From Clostridia bacterium (GTDB lineage: Bacteria; Bacillota; Clostridia; Christensenellales; Aristaeellaceae), in contig JAUMVG010000006.1 in NCBI GenBank assembly GCA_030530315.1, forward strand, positions 1 through 64,000: a DNA stretch of 64,000 bases, written 5' to 3'. Shown here one piece after another: positions 23,316 to 31,744 of the stretch; the stretch's first letter is position 1; each line of letters opens with the position of its first letter. A model generated the notes under the pieces. The model was given only the letters and a program-made list of their open reading frames with translations. It was not told the DNA's origin and made no database searches. The position numbers were made by a program, and so were the translations under genes.

Positions 23316-24686
23316 TTACAGGCTGGGCGGCACGGCCTCCTTGGCCCGGGGCGACATGTCCGTAAACCAGGTGAACTCACCCTTCCAGCCCAGCTTGACC
23401 GTGCCCAGGGAGCCGTTGCGCTGCTTGGCGATGATCAGCTCCGCGATGTTCTTGTCCGGGGTCTCCGGGTCGTAGTAGTCCTCGCGGTGGATGAACATGA
23501 CCACGTCCGCGTCCTGCTCGATGGCGCCGGATTCGCGGATGTCCGACAGCAGCGGCCTGTGGTTCGATCGGCCCGCCGGCGCGCGGGAGAGCTGCTGCAG
23601 CGCGATGACCGGCACGCCCAGCTCCAAGGCCATGCCCTTCAGCGTGCGGGAGATCTGGGACACCTCCTCCTGACGGCTGCCAGTCTTGCCGGTGGCGGTC
23701 ATCAGGGAGAGGTAGTCGATCATGATCACGTCCAGGCCGTGCTCCAGCTGGAGGCGGCGCGCCTTCGAGCGCACCTCCGGCACGGTGATGCCCGGCGTAC
23801 AGTCCACGTAGATCGAGGCCGGGCCGATGCTGATCAGCGCGTCGCTGAGGCGGGCCCACTCGTCGTCCTCGATCATGCCGCGGCGCACCCGCTGCATGTC
23901 CACGCGGGCCTCGGTGCACAGCATGCGCATGGCCAGCTGCTCCGCAGGCATCTCCAGCGAGAATACCGCGGCTTTCTTGCCCGCCCGGATGGCGGCGTTT
24001 TCGATGAAATTCATGCCGATGCTGGTCTTGCCCATGGCGGGACGCCCGGCCACCAGCACCAGTTCGCCGGGGTGCAGGCCCGTGAGCAGCTCGTCCAGCT
24101 CGGTGTAGCCTGTGGGCACGCCCTCGATGCGGCCGTGGTTCTTCACCAGCAGCTCGATCTTTTCGAAGGTGCTCAGCAGCACCGGCTGGATTCTTTGCAG
24201 CTCCTCGCCGCCCTTGCGCATGGTGATGTCGTAGATGGCCTTCTCGGCGGATTCCAGGATCTCCTGGTTCTCCTTCTCGCCGGAATAGCTGTCCTGCATG
24301 ATCTGCTCCGCGGCGGCGATCAGCCTGCGCAACGTGGCGTTTTCGTCCACGATGCGTATGTAGGCCGACACGTTCTCCGTGGCGGGCACGCCCGCGCTCA
24401 ACTCCACCAGGTAGCCGGACCCGCCCACGGCGTCCAGCCTGCCCCTGCGGGTCAGCTCCTCGTCCACGGTGACCAGGTCTATGGGCCGGGACTCCGAGCC
24501 GATGGCCTCCATAGCATCGAAGATCTCCCGGTTGGCCGGATCATAGAAATCCTCGGCGCGCAGGCTCTCCAGCGCGGTCTGGGCCGCCCTGGGAGACCTG
24601 AGCATCGCGCCGAGCACGCCCCGCTCCGATTTCGGGTGGTTGGGCGGCGTCCGCGCAATGTCCGGCTGTGTATTGTACTGCTCCAT
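23316..24686 (-). CDS. dnaB: Replicative DNA helicase DnaB
   Basis: A 456-residue hexameric 5'-3' helicase of the replisome. The N-terminal domain opens with SERGVLGAML after a short linker. The C-terminal RecA-like domain has Walker A GRPAMGKTSIG (near 216), Walker B VIMIDYLSLM, and the QISRTLKGMALEL and LLSDIRESGAIEQDAD motifs. It is last in a DUF2232-rplI-dnaB operon, like the yybS-yybT-rplI-dnaC order in Bacillus subtilis but without the yybT/gdpP gene. Confidence 0.96.
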   Translation of the reverse strand: MEQYNTQPDIARTPPNHPKSERGVLGAMLRSPRAAQTALESLRAEDFYDPANREIFDAMEAIGSESRPIDLVTVDEELTRRGRLDAVGGSGYLVELSAGVPATENVSAYIRIVDENATLRRLIAAAEQIMQDSYSGEKENQEILESAEKAIYDITMRKGGEELQRIQPVLLSTFEKIELLVKNHGRIEGVPTGYTELDELLTGLHPGELVLVAGRPAMGKTSIGMNFIENAAIRAGKKAAVFSLEMPAEQLAMRMLCTEARVDMQRVRRGMIEDDEWARLSDALISIGPASIYVDCTPGITVPEVRSKARRLQLEHGLDVIMIDYLSLMTATGKTGSRQEEVSQISRTLKGMALELGVPVIALQQLSRAPAGRSNHRPLLSDIRESGAIEQDADVVMFIHREDYYDPETPDKNIAELIIAKQRNGSLGTVKLGWKGEFTWFTDMSPRAKEAVPPSL

Positions 24687-24702
24687 GGCTGCTCCTCGTC
24701 GA

Positions 24703-25155
24703 TTACTTCCCCTGAATCTTCACGTTGACGATCATGCGGGTGGAGATGCCCGGATACAGCTTCAGCGTCACGAAGGACTGGCCGGCGCTCTTGATCGGCT
24801 CCTCCTGCTCCAGCTTGCGCTTGTCCACCTCGATGCCGTGCTGGGCCTTCAGGGCCGCGGCGATCTGCTCGTTGGTGACCGAGCCGTAGAGCTTGCCGTT
24901 CTCGCCGCCCTTGACCTCCAGCTGCACCACCTTGCCCTTCAGCTCGCGGGAGCGCTTCTCCGCCTCCTGCTTGCGCACCTCCTCGCGGTGCCGGTCCGCG
25001 CTGCGGGCCTTCTCAAGGGAATTCATGGCCTCCGCGGTGGCCTCCTTGGCCAGCTTGCGAGGCAGCAGATAATTGCGGGCGTAGCCGTCGGAGATCTCCA
25101 GAATCTGGTCCTTTTTGCCGGTGCCCTTGATGTCCTGAAGCAGGATAACTTTCAT
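24703..25155 (-). CDS. rplI: 50S ribosomal protein L9
   Basis: A 150-residue L9. It has the N-terminal RNA-binding domain (MKVILLQDIKGTGKK, then GYARNYLLPRKLA), a long connecting helix, and the C-terminal domain with GKLYGSVTNEQIA. AGGAGG precedes the ATG. Located 16 bp upstream of dnaB and 12 bp downstream of the DUF2232 gene on the same strand. Confidence 0.97.
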   Translation of the reverse strand: MKVILLQDIKGTGKKDQILEISDGYARNYLLPRKLAKEATAEAMNSLEKARSADRHREEVRKQEAEKRSRELKGKVVQLEVKGGENGKLYGSVTNEQIAAALKAQHGIEVDKRKLEQEEPIKSAGQSFVTLKLYPGISTRMIVNVKIQGK

Positions 25156-25167
25156 GTCGATTGCCTC

Positions 25168-26268
25168 CTATCTGTCTGGATCGTCCCGATCCGAATGGTC
25201 GTCTTGTCCCTGGCGGCGCTGCGCCCACAGCTTGACGGCTCCCCGCGTGCCGAACAGCGCGGAGGCCAGGCCAACGAACGTCATGACGGACGCCACCGTG
25301 CGAATCAGCATCGAGGCGATGACCAGCAGCGTGATCGCCAGCCTGCGCCGCGGCAGGGGCCTGTCGCCCCGAATCAGGCGCCGGTCCAGCGCCGCGAGGG
25401 CCTGGATGTAAAACGCCGTGCCCGCGATCTGGTTGGTGGTGGCGTAGACGGTCTCGCCGGAGCCGTAGCCGGCGTTCAGCAGTATGAATCCGGCCAACCA
25501 CAGGCCGATCGCCCCGACGGCGACGTTCGCGGGCAGGAACCAGCGGCTCAGGCCCACAAAGCTGTCGTTGGTGGCCATGCCGCGGCGGGCCTTGGTCCAG
25601 TTGCCCCAGAGCACCGCCAGCGCGCCGCTGAACAGCGCGCCGCTGAACAGGGCCCCCGGCAGCATCTGCGCGTAGAACTGCTCGAGCATATCCAGCGCGC
25701 CCATCATCATTCCCCGATAGTTCTCCACCGTCAGGGTTTCAGCCATCTCCGCGCCCTCCGGCAGCGCGCCGCGCAGGGCGTCCAGCATGGCCTGCAGCGA
25801 GGCGTCGGGGATGCGGCCGATGATCTGGCGCACCACGTCCATGAACCTGGAGATCATGCTGCCGCCGAAGGTCGCGTAGGCGACGAGCATCGCCGCCAGC
25901 AGCCCCAGCACGAAGGCGACCAGACCCTGCCGCAATTGTCGGAAGAAGGGCTGCCTTTGCGCCACGCCGCGCATCACGACCAGCGCGGGCAGCACCGCCG
26001 CTGCCGCGAGCATCAGCATCGGCTCGAAGCCCAGCAGCCACGCCGCCGAGGCCAGCGCCGACGCGATCAGCGCGCCCGCCGGCACCCAGCCGGCCCGGGC
26101 GTGCAGGAACACCGCGTAGACGCCCCCGAGCATCAGCACCGGCAGCGTCACCGCCAGCTCCAGCTGGAAGATCGCCGCCACCGGCAGCAGCGCACCGACG
26201 ATGACGGCGAGAATCACAAGCCCAACCGTCTGGCCCGAAGGCACGCGGATTTCACGATTAGAGTCCAA
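25168..26268 (-). CDS. DUF2232 (YybS-like) polytopic membrane protein
   Basis: A 366-residue protein with about eight hydrophobic segments and no visible catalytic motif. It occupies the place of yybS ahead of rplI-dnaB, and the hydrophobic pattern fits DUF2232 (YybS). The start is a TTG preceded by GGAGG. Function is unknown; the conserved linkage with rplI and dnaB is the main clue. The promoter is at 26302-26330. Confidence 0.8.
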   Translation of the reverse strand: MDSNREIRVPSGQTVGLVILAVIVGALLPVAAIFQLELAVTLPVLMLGGVYAVFLHARAGWVPAGALIASALASAAWLLGFEPMLMLAAAAVLPALVVMRGVAQRQPFFRQLRQGLVAFVLGLLAAMLVAYATFGGSMISRFMDVVRQIIGRIPDASLQAMLDALRGALPEGAEMAETLTVENYRGMMMGALDMLEQFYAQMLPGALFSGALFSGALAVLWGNWTKARRGMATNDSFVGLSRWFLPANVAVGAIGLWLAGFILLNAGYGSGETVYATTNQIAGTAFYIQALAALDRRLIRGDRPLPRRRLAITLLVIASMLIRTVASVMTFVGLASALFGTRGAVKLWAQRRQGQDDHSDRDDPDR

Positions 26269-26301
26269 GTTCCGTCCTCCGATAATATTAATTCATTATA
26301 T

Positions 26302-26330
26302 ATTATAGCATGATCCGCCCGCCCCTGCAA
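26302..26330 (-). promoter_or_regulatory. Promoter of the DUF2232-rplI-dnaB operon
   Basis: Minus-strand TTGCAG (26325-26330), 17-bp spacer, TATAAT (26302-26307). Confidence 0.75.
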
Positions 26331-26365
26331 GCCATATTCTGAGCGTAGAGAGGAACTCCCCACGG

Positions 26366-26402
26366 CAAAACGCGCGTCCGCCCGGAATCCAGACGGACGC
26401 GC
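26366..26402 (-). terminator. Terminator of the HTH/helical-repeat gene
   Basis: On the minus strand GCGCGTCCG (26402-26394) pairs with CGGACGCGC (26380-26372) across a 13-nt loop, followed by GTTTTG. Confidence 0.8.
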
Positions 26403-26432
26403 AGGGTATTCCCTGTTTGGTTTTATTCAGCT

Positions 26433-28034
26433 TTACAGGTACTCGTCCAGCAGGTCCACCGCGTCGAAGTTGCCCTCGGCGATGGCCAGCTCCATCATCT
26501 GCTCGACGCTTTCCTGGTCCGCGCTGCCCACAAACATGCGCACGCGGTCCCAGTCCTTGCCCTGGGCGGCGGCCACCAGCATCCTGCCGATGTACTCGGG
26601 ACTCAGGATGTCCACCATCTGCTGGAGGTACTCGAAGTCCCCCGCCTCGGCCACGGCGTCGGCCAGTTTCTCCCGCTGGGCGTCGCTCATGCAGTGCCGC
26701 GCGATCTGGCTGGCCAGCACCCGCGCCTCGGCCTTGTAGGCGGCGATGCCGATCTCGTCGGCGCAATGCTCCAGGGAGATCTGCTCGGCGTAGGTGGAAA
26801 GCCACTGCCAGTTTTCCTGCTGGGCGGCGGCACGGGCGATCTTCTCCTGGAGCTCGTCCTCGAACTGCCAGACGTGGTCTCCCAGCCAGCCCCAGTTACC
26901 CGCCTCGATGGCGGCGTCGATGGTGCGGGTGTCCGCGTAGCCGTTCAGGTGCTCCAGCACCCAGTCGTGCATGCCAAGGCCGTTGGCCTTCTGGGCAATC
27001 TCGCGCAGCAGCTCCTCGTCCTTGATCTCCGGCACGTGGTCCGCCAGCCACTCCCACTTCTCGTCCTGCAGGGCGCGCTCACAGGCCGCCCGGCGCAGCG
27101 CCGCGGCGCGGCTCTCTTTCTGGCGGGCGCTGTCAACGAGGTTGTTGTAGGCGTTGGTCACTTCGTTGGCGACGCCTTCGCCCAGCTTGGCCGCCTTGCG
27201 GATGGCCTTTTCCACGCCTGCGCCGATCTTCTGGCCCATATCCTGCATGGCACGGCCGATGTCATCGGTATTGATGCCGGACTGCTCCGCGGCGCGCTTG
27301 ACGCAGCGGCCGCCCTTGGAGGCGCTCTTGGCCAGCTTGTCCACCATCTCCCGCTTCAGGAACGGCGCGACCTTGCGCAGGGTGTCCCAGCTGATCTCCT
27401 CCTCGTGACTCTGGATCAGCTTTTCCAGGCACTCCTGGCTGGCGAAGGGCGCGAAGCGCGCGATGTCCGCCGCCGTCAGCTTTTCCCTGTTCTCCAGCAG
27501 CAGCTCGTCCACGGCCGCCTTGCTCATGAAGGGCGCCATCTGCAGCAGGCGCTGCACGTCGAATTCAAGCTCTTCGGTAGCCTCGGCCTCGGCGCCGTCC
27601 GCCGCCTCGGGCTCCGCTTTCGGCGCGTCCTCGTACTCGGCGTCGGACTGGGGCATCTCAGCGTCCGTCGCGCCGTCGTCCGACGTATCCTCCTCCGTCG
27701 CCTCGGCGGGGCCCTTCTGCGGGCGGAAGATGCCGTTGACGATGTTGTTCACGAAATTACCTATATTCTGTATCGGCTCGTCGAAGGGCGAGGGCTGCTT
27801 GGCCGGCTCCACCCGATCCTCCGGCACCTCGCCGTTGAGCAGCTGCTCCATGGTGATGCCGAACAGGCGGGTCAGGGCCATCAGCGTCTGTACGTCCGGA
27901 AGGGCCGCGCCCGTTTCCCACTTGGAAACGGCCTGATGCGATACGTTCAACGCCGCCGCCAGCTGCTGCTGGGTCATGTTCTTGTTCTGCCTGAGCTTTG
28001 CGATGGTCTTTCCCACTGCGATGTTGTCAATCAT
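26433..28034 (-). CDS. XRE-family HTH protein with Trp-rich helical repeats
   Basis: A 533-residue protein. Residues 1-65 are a clear XRE helix-turn-helix (MTQQQLAAALNVSHQAVSKW). Residues about 90-165 are an acidic Ala/Glu/Asp-rich linker. The rest is all-helical, with repeated units carrying W-[EGQ]-WL-x-[DT]-[HY] motifs (WEWLADHV, WGWLGDHV, WQWLSTYA, DWVLEHL) about every 30-35 residues, resembling ankyrin/TPR-like solenoids but not a family I can name. The ATG at 28034 follows AAGGAGG. It is transcribed divergently from htpG. A regulator with a protein-binding solenoid is the simplest reading; function unknown. Confidence 0.8.
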   Translation of the reverse strand: MIDNIAVGKTIAKLRQNKNMTQQQLAAALNVSHQAVSKWETGAALPDVQTLMALTRLFGITMEQLLNGEVPEDRVEPAKQPSPFDEPIQNIGNFVNNIVNGIFRPQKGPAEATEEDTSDDGATDAEMPQSDAEYEDAPKAEPEAADGAEAEATEELEFDVQRLLQMAPFMSKAAVDELLLENREKLTAADIARFAPFASQECLEKLIQSHEEEISWDTLRKVAPFLKREMVDKLAKSASKGGRCVKRAAEQSGINTDDIGRAMQDMGQKIGAGVEKAIRKAAKLGEGVANEVTNAYNNLVDSARQKESRAAALRRAACERALQDEKWEWLADHVPEIKDEELLREIAQKANGLGMHDWVLEHLNGYADTRTIDAAIEAGNWGWLGDHVWQFEDELQEKIARAAAQQENWQWLSTYAEQISLEHCADEIGIAAYKAEARVLASQIARHCMSDAQREKLADAVAEAGDFEYLQQMVDILSPEYIGRMLVAAAQGKDWDRVRMFVGSADQESVEQMMELAIAEGNFDAVDLLDEYL

Positions 28035-28087
28035 ATCTTCCGCCTCCTTCAAAGCGTCAATTTGTATTCAGGCTCTTGCCTGCATAC

Positions 28088-28116
28088 AATATACCATATT
28101 CTACTTTTATTCGCAA
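28088..28116 (-). promoter_or_regulatory. Promoter of the HTH/helical-repeat gene
   Basis: Minus-strand TTGCGA (28111-28116), 17-bp spacer, TATATT (28088-28093). ATTCTAC (28098-28104) and GTAGAAT (28128-28134) form an inverted repeat around the -35 box, a candidate autoregulatory operator. Confidence 0.65.
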
Positions 28117-28166
28117 GCAACTCACAGTAGAATTCCATAGAATCGCGGTTGAATCGTCATTTTTTA

Positions 28167-28193
28167 TTAGCACTCAGGCTCAATGAGTGCTAA
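28167..28193. promoter_or_regulatory. CIRCE operator (HrcA binding site) upstream of htpG
   Basis: Perfect CIRCE: TTAGCACTC (28167-28175), 9-bp spacer, GAGTGCTAA (28185-28193). It sits 8 bp upstream of the htpG -35 box. HrcA binding would repress htpG and release it on heat shock. Confidence 0.95.
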
Positions 28194-28200
28194 ATTTTGC

Positions 28201-28228
28201 TTGACAACGCCCGAAATCGGACTATAAT
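28201..28228 (+). promoter_or_regulatory. Promoter of htpG
   Basis: TTGACA (28201-28206), 16-bp spacer, TATAAT (28223-28228), immediately downstream of CIRCE. Confidence 0.85.
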
Positions 28229-28264
28229 AGGACTATCAAAAGACACTTTCGGAGGTAATCAAAC

Positions 28265-30130
28265 ATGTCCAAGGGAACCGTTTCCATAAATGCAGAGAAC
28301 ATCATGCCGGTCATCAAGCAGTGGCTGTATTCCGATAAGGACATCTTCATGCGCGAGCTGGTCTCCAACGGCTGCGACGCCATTCGCAAGCTGCGCTGGC
28401 TGGTAAGCAACGGCCAGGCCCCGGCGGACGACGCGCCGGAGCGCATCGACGTCATCGCCGACAAGGAGAAGGGCACCCTCACCTTCATCGACAACGGCAT
28501 CGGCATGACCGAGGAGGAGATCGTCAAGTACATCGCCCAGGTCGCCTTCTCGGGCGCCACGGACTTCATCACCAAGTACACCGAGGACAACAAGGGCGAG
28601 GACGCCGGCATCATCGGCCACTTCGGCCTGGGCTTCTACAGCGCGTTCATGGTGTCCGACAAGGTGGTCATCGACTCCAAGAGCTACACCGACGCCCCCG
28701 CCGTGCGCTGGACCAGCGAGGACGGCATGGAGTATGAGATCGAGCCCTCCGACCGCACCGAGCGCGGCACGGCCATCACGCTGTACATCGACGAGGCCGA
28801 CAAGGACTTCCTGAACCTGTGGACGCTGCGCAGCACCCTGGAGAAGCACTGTGCCTTCATGCCCGTGCCGATCTTCGTGTCCGAGGTGAAGAAGCCCGAG
28901 GAACCCAAGGAAGGCGAGGAGCGGAAGAAGCCGGAGGAGCCTCAGCAGATCAACGACACCCACCCGCTGTGGATGAAGCGGCCCAACGAGTGCACCGACG
29001 AGGAGTACAAGGATTTCTACCGCAAGGTCTTCAACGACTACGACGAGCCGCTGTTCTGGATCCACCTGAACGCGGAGTACCCCTTCAACCTGAAGGGCAT
29101 CCTCTACTTCCCCAAGATCAAGAACGAGTTCAGCGCCAGCGAGGGCGTCATCAAGCTGTACAACAACCAGGTGTTCGTGGCGGACAACATCAAGGAGGTC
29201 ATCCCCGAGTTCCTGCTGCTGCTCAAGGGCGTCATCGACTGCCCCGACCTGCCGCTGAACGTGTCCCGCTCCTTCCTGCAGAACGACGGCTACGTGAAGA
29301 AGATGGCCGCCTACATCACCCGCAAGGTGGCCGACCGCCTGGTGACCGAGTTCAACACCAAGCGCGAGGACTACCAGCGCTACTGGGACGACATCCATCC
29401 CTTCGTGAAGTACGGCTGCATCAAGGACGACAAGTTCTACGATCGGGTGAAGAAGGCCCTGATCTACAAGACCACCGGCGGCGAATACGTGACGCTGGAC
29501 GAGTACCTGAACAAGAACTGCGGCGACGAGGAGGACAAGACCGTCTACTACGCCAGCGACGAGAAGCGCCAGGCCCAGATGATCAAGCTGTACAACGACC
29601 AGGGCCGGGACGTCATCCTGCTGAACACGCTGATCGACAACAACTTCATCAGCTTCCTGGAGTACACCGAGCGGGACGGCAAGGTCAGCTTCAAGCGCGT
29701 GGACGCCGCCGCCGACAGCCTGACGGAGTCCGGCGAGGTCAGCGAGGAGGCCCGGAAGAAGCTGGAGGGCCTGTTCCGCAAGGCCATGGCGGACGACACC
29801 GTGGACGTGCAGCTGAAGCCCTTCAAGGACGACGGCCTGATCGCCATGATCACCGTGGACGAGCAGAACCGCCGCTTCACCGAGATGTCCAGCCGCTGGG
29901 GCGGCATGGACATGAAGCTGCCCGAGAAGCGCACCCTGGTGCTCAACGACAAGCACCCGCTGGTCAAATGGCTCCAGGCCGCCGAGGAGAACGAGCGCAC
30001 CGAGACCGTCTGCGCCCAGGTGGCCGACCTGGCCGAGATGGCCCGCCAGCCCCTGGTGGCCGACCGCATGGTGGACTTCCTCAGGCGCAGCAACGCCCTG
30101 CTGACCCAGTTGATTGAGAATCAAAAATAA
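28265..30130 (+). CDS. htpG: Molecular chaperone HtpG (Hsp90)
   Basis: A 621-residue Hsp90. N-terminal ATPase motifs are intact: RELVSNGCDAIRKL (usually RELISNASDA), DNGIGMT, and GHFGLGFYSAFMVSDKV. The charged linker around 215-235 (KKPEEPKEGEERKKPEEP) is Lys/Glu/Pro-rich. The middle domain and a C-terminal dimerisation domain complete the usual length. The ATG follows GGAGG. Regulation by HrcA is implied by the adjacent CIRCE. It stands alone in its transcript. Confidence 0.97.
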   Translation: MSKGTVSINAENIMPVIKQWLYSDKDIFMRELVSNGCDAIRKLRWLVSNGQAPADDAPERIDVIADKEKGTLTFIDNGIGMTEEEIVKYIAQVAFSGATDFITKYTEDNKGEDAGIIGHFGLGFYSAFMVSDKVVIDSKSYTDAPAVRWTSEDGMEYEIEPSDRTERGTAITLYIDEADKDFLNLWTLRSTLEKHCAFMPVPIFVSEVKKPEEPKEGEERKKPEEPQQINDTHPLWMKRPNECTDEEYKDFYRKVFNDYDEPLFWIHLNAEYPFNLKGILYFPKIKNEFSASEGVIKLYNNQVFVADNIKEVIPEFLLLLKGVIDCPDLPLNVSRSFLQNDGYVKKMAAYITRKVADRLVTEFNTKREDYQRYWDDIHPFVKYGCIKDDKFYDRVKKALIYKTTGGEYVTLDEYLNKNCGDEEDKTVYYASDEKRQAQMIKLYNDQGRDVILLNTLIDNNFISFLEYTERDGKVSFKRVDAAADSLTESGEVSEEARKKLEGLFRKAMADDTVDVQLKPFKDDGLIAMITVDEQNRRFTEMSSRWGGMDMKLPEKRTLVLNDKHPLVKWLQAAEENERTETVCAQVADLAEMARQPLVADRMVDFLRRSNALLTQLIENQK

Positions 30131-30155
30131 TTTATCGTATTTCGATATATTTCTA

Positions 30156-30184
30156 TTGACTTTCATGTCATTCCGTGCTATACT
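30156..30184 (+). promoter_or_regulatory. Promoter of the DUF2975/XRE pair
   Basis: TTGACT (30156-30161), 17-bp spacer, TATACT (30179-30184). Confidence 0.8.
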
Positions 30185-30217
30185 CCCCTTGGATTCCATC
30201 CAAGGGGAGGTTTTAGT

Positions 30218-30697
30218 ATGAATCAGAATTCCTTATCCAAATGGCTGAAGGTCATCCTCGTCGGGGTGGGCCTCTGCGGCCTCGTCGTCTATGGCGTGGC
30301 GATCCCCTCCTATGGGGCGTCCCTCGTCGCCGACTACCCGGAATTCTCCGGGCGCTTCTGGCCGTGGCTGCTGTTCCTGCTGGCCACCGGCATTCCCTGC
30401 TACGCGGCGCTGTTCCTCGGCTGGCGGATCGCCTCGAGCATCGGCCAGGACCGCACCTTCACCGCCGGGAACGCCCGCCGCCTGACGCTGATCTCCCGCC
30501 TCGCCGCCGGGGACGCGGCGTTCCTGTTCCTCGGAAACGTCGCGTTGCTGCTGCTGAGCATGAGCCATCCGGGCGTGTTCCTAGGCATGCTGCTGGTGGC
30601 GTTCGCGGGCGTGGCCGTGGCCGTCGCCGCCGCCTGCCTGTCCCACCTCGTGCAAAAGGCCGCCGCGCTCCAGGAGCAGAGCGACCTGACCATCTGA
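30218..30697 (+). CDS. DUF2975-type membrane protein
   Basis: A 159-residue protein with four predicted membrane segments (about 10-30, 47-68, 96-113 and 120-145). Such proteins are regularly followed by a YozG-like XRE regulator, and one begins 13 bp downstream here. Its function is unknown, but the pair behaves like a small membrane/regulator module. GGGGAGG precedes the ATG. Confidence 0.75.
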   Translation: MNQNSLSKWLKVILVGVGLCGLVVYGVAIPSYGASLVADYPEFSGRFWPWLLFLLATGIPCYAALFLGWRIASSIGQDRTFTAGNARRLTLISRLAAGDAAFLFLGNVALLLLSMSHPGVFLGMLLVAFAGVAVAVAAACLSHLVQKAAALQEQSDLTI

Positions 30698-30709
30698 GGA
30701 GGGAACGGC

Positions 30710-30928
30710 ATGGAAGGCGAAATCATCTTCAACATCGACGTCATGCTGGCCAGGCGCAAGATGAGCGTCACGGAGCTGTCGGAAAAGCTGGGCATCACCC
30801 TGGCCAACGTCTCCATCCTCAAGAACGGCAAGGCCAAGGCCGTCAAGGTGTCCACACTGGTGAAGCTGTGCGAGATCCTCGACTGCCAGCCCGGGGACCT
30901 TATGGAGTACCGGAAGGCGGAGCCGTGA
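30710..30928 (+). CDS. Small XRE-family transcriptional regulator (YozG-like)
   Basis: A 72-residue single-domain helix-turn-helix protein. It has the MSVTELSEKLGITLANVSIL recognition region and the typical end CEILDCQPGDLMEY. AGGAGGGAA precedes the ATG. It is co-transcribed with the DUF2975 gene and closed by the terminator at 30983-31016. Probably an autoregulator of the pair. Confidence 0.85.
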   Translation: MEGEIIFNIDVMLARRKMSVTELSEKLGITLANVSILKNGKAKAVKVSTLVKLCEILDCQPGDLMEYRKAEP

Positions 30929-30982
30929 CGCATATCCCCGGCCCCGCGCCCGCTTTGTTTTTTGTGTGTAATATGTTCGTGA

Positions 30983-31016
30983 CAATTCCCGGTCAAAGCC
31001 GGGAATTGCTTTTTTT
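30983..31016 (+). terminator. Terminator of the DUF2975/XRE pair
   Basis: CAATTCCCGG (30983-30992), loop TCAAAG, CCGGGAATTG (30999-31008), then CTTTTTTT. Confidence 0.95.
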
Positions 31017-31086
31017 CTCGCTGGATCTGTGATATAATGTTTGATGGTATATAATGTAGTGAAGTATGCGTAATCGAGGTTTGAAC

Positions 31087-31662
31087 ATGACCGACAGAAC
31101 AGACAGGCCCCTGATCCTGGCCTCCGGCTCCCCCAGGCGCCGGGAGCTGTTGGCGAAGATGGGCTATACCTTTGAAATCTGCGCCCCCGACGTGGACGAG
31201 CACGTGACCGGTCACGCCAGGGACATCGTCTATACCCTGGCCCAGCGCAAGGCCCATGCCGCCGCGAAGCACATTTCGCGGGGCGTCGTCGTCGCCTCGG
31301 ACACCCTGGTGTCCCTGGACGGCGCGCCCCTGGGCAAGCCCGCCGACGCGGCGGAAGCCCATCGCATGCTGGCGGCGCTCTCCGGCCGGGAGCACGAGGT
31401 GTTCACCGGCGTATGCGTGCTAGACGCCGCCACCGGCGAGAGCGAGACCCGCTCCGTGCGCACCGGCGTCACCTTCCGGGAGATTACCCTGGAGGAGATC
31501 GACGCCTACATCGCCACCGGCGAGCCCATGGACAAGGCCGGGGCCTACGCCATACAGGGCGGCGCGGGGGCCTTCGTCTCGGCGCTGGACGGCGAGCTGG
31601 AGAACGTGATCGGCTTCCCCGTGGTCGAGGTCCGAGAGATGCTCTCCCACTTCGGCCTGTGA
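31087..31662 (+). CDS. maf: Maf family nucleotide pyrophosphatase
   Basis: A 191-residue house-cleaning nucleoside-triphosphate pyrophosphatase. Visible are LILASGSPRRRELL at the N-terminus, VVASDTLVSLDG (catalytic Asp) and LGKPADAAEA in the middle, and AGAYAIQGGAGAFV near the C-terminus. It starts at the ATG with GAGGT about 8 bp upstream rather than the ATG at 31066, which lacks one. A -10-like TATAAT lies at 31033-31038. It stands immediately upstream of mreB, the order seen in Bacillus subtilis (maf-radC-mreBCD) without radC. Confidence 0.93.
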   Translation: MTDRTDRPLILASGSPRRRELLAKMGYTFEICAPDVDEHVTGHARDIVYTLAQRKAHAAAKHISRGVVVASDTLVSLDGAPLGKPADAAEAHRMLAALSGREHEVFTGVCVLDAATGESETRSVRTGVTFREITLEEIDAYIATGEPMDKAGAYAIQGGAGAFVSALDGELENVIGFPVVEVREMLSHFGL

Positions 31663-31744
31663 GCCAGCAGCCGTATCCTCCAGCAAACTCAACTCTAAAC
31701 TCTTAAGTCCAAACTCTTAACTCTCAAAGTTCCGGAGGTTTGTT

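Noticed and set aside
28259..30199. Long minus-strand open frame opposite htpG
   Set aside because: GC-codon-bias shadow; the plus strand has a complete Hsp90 with promoter and CIRCE.
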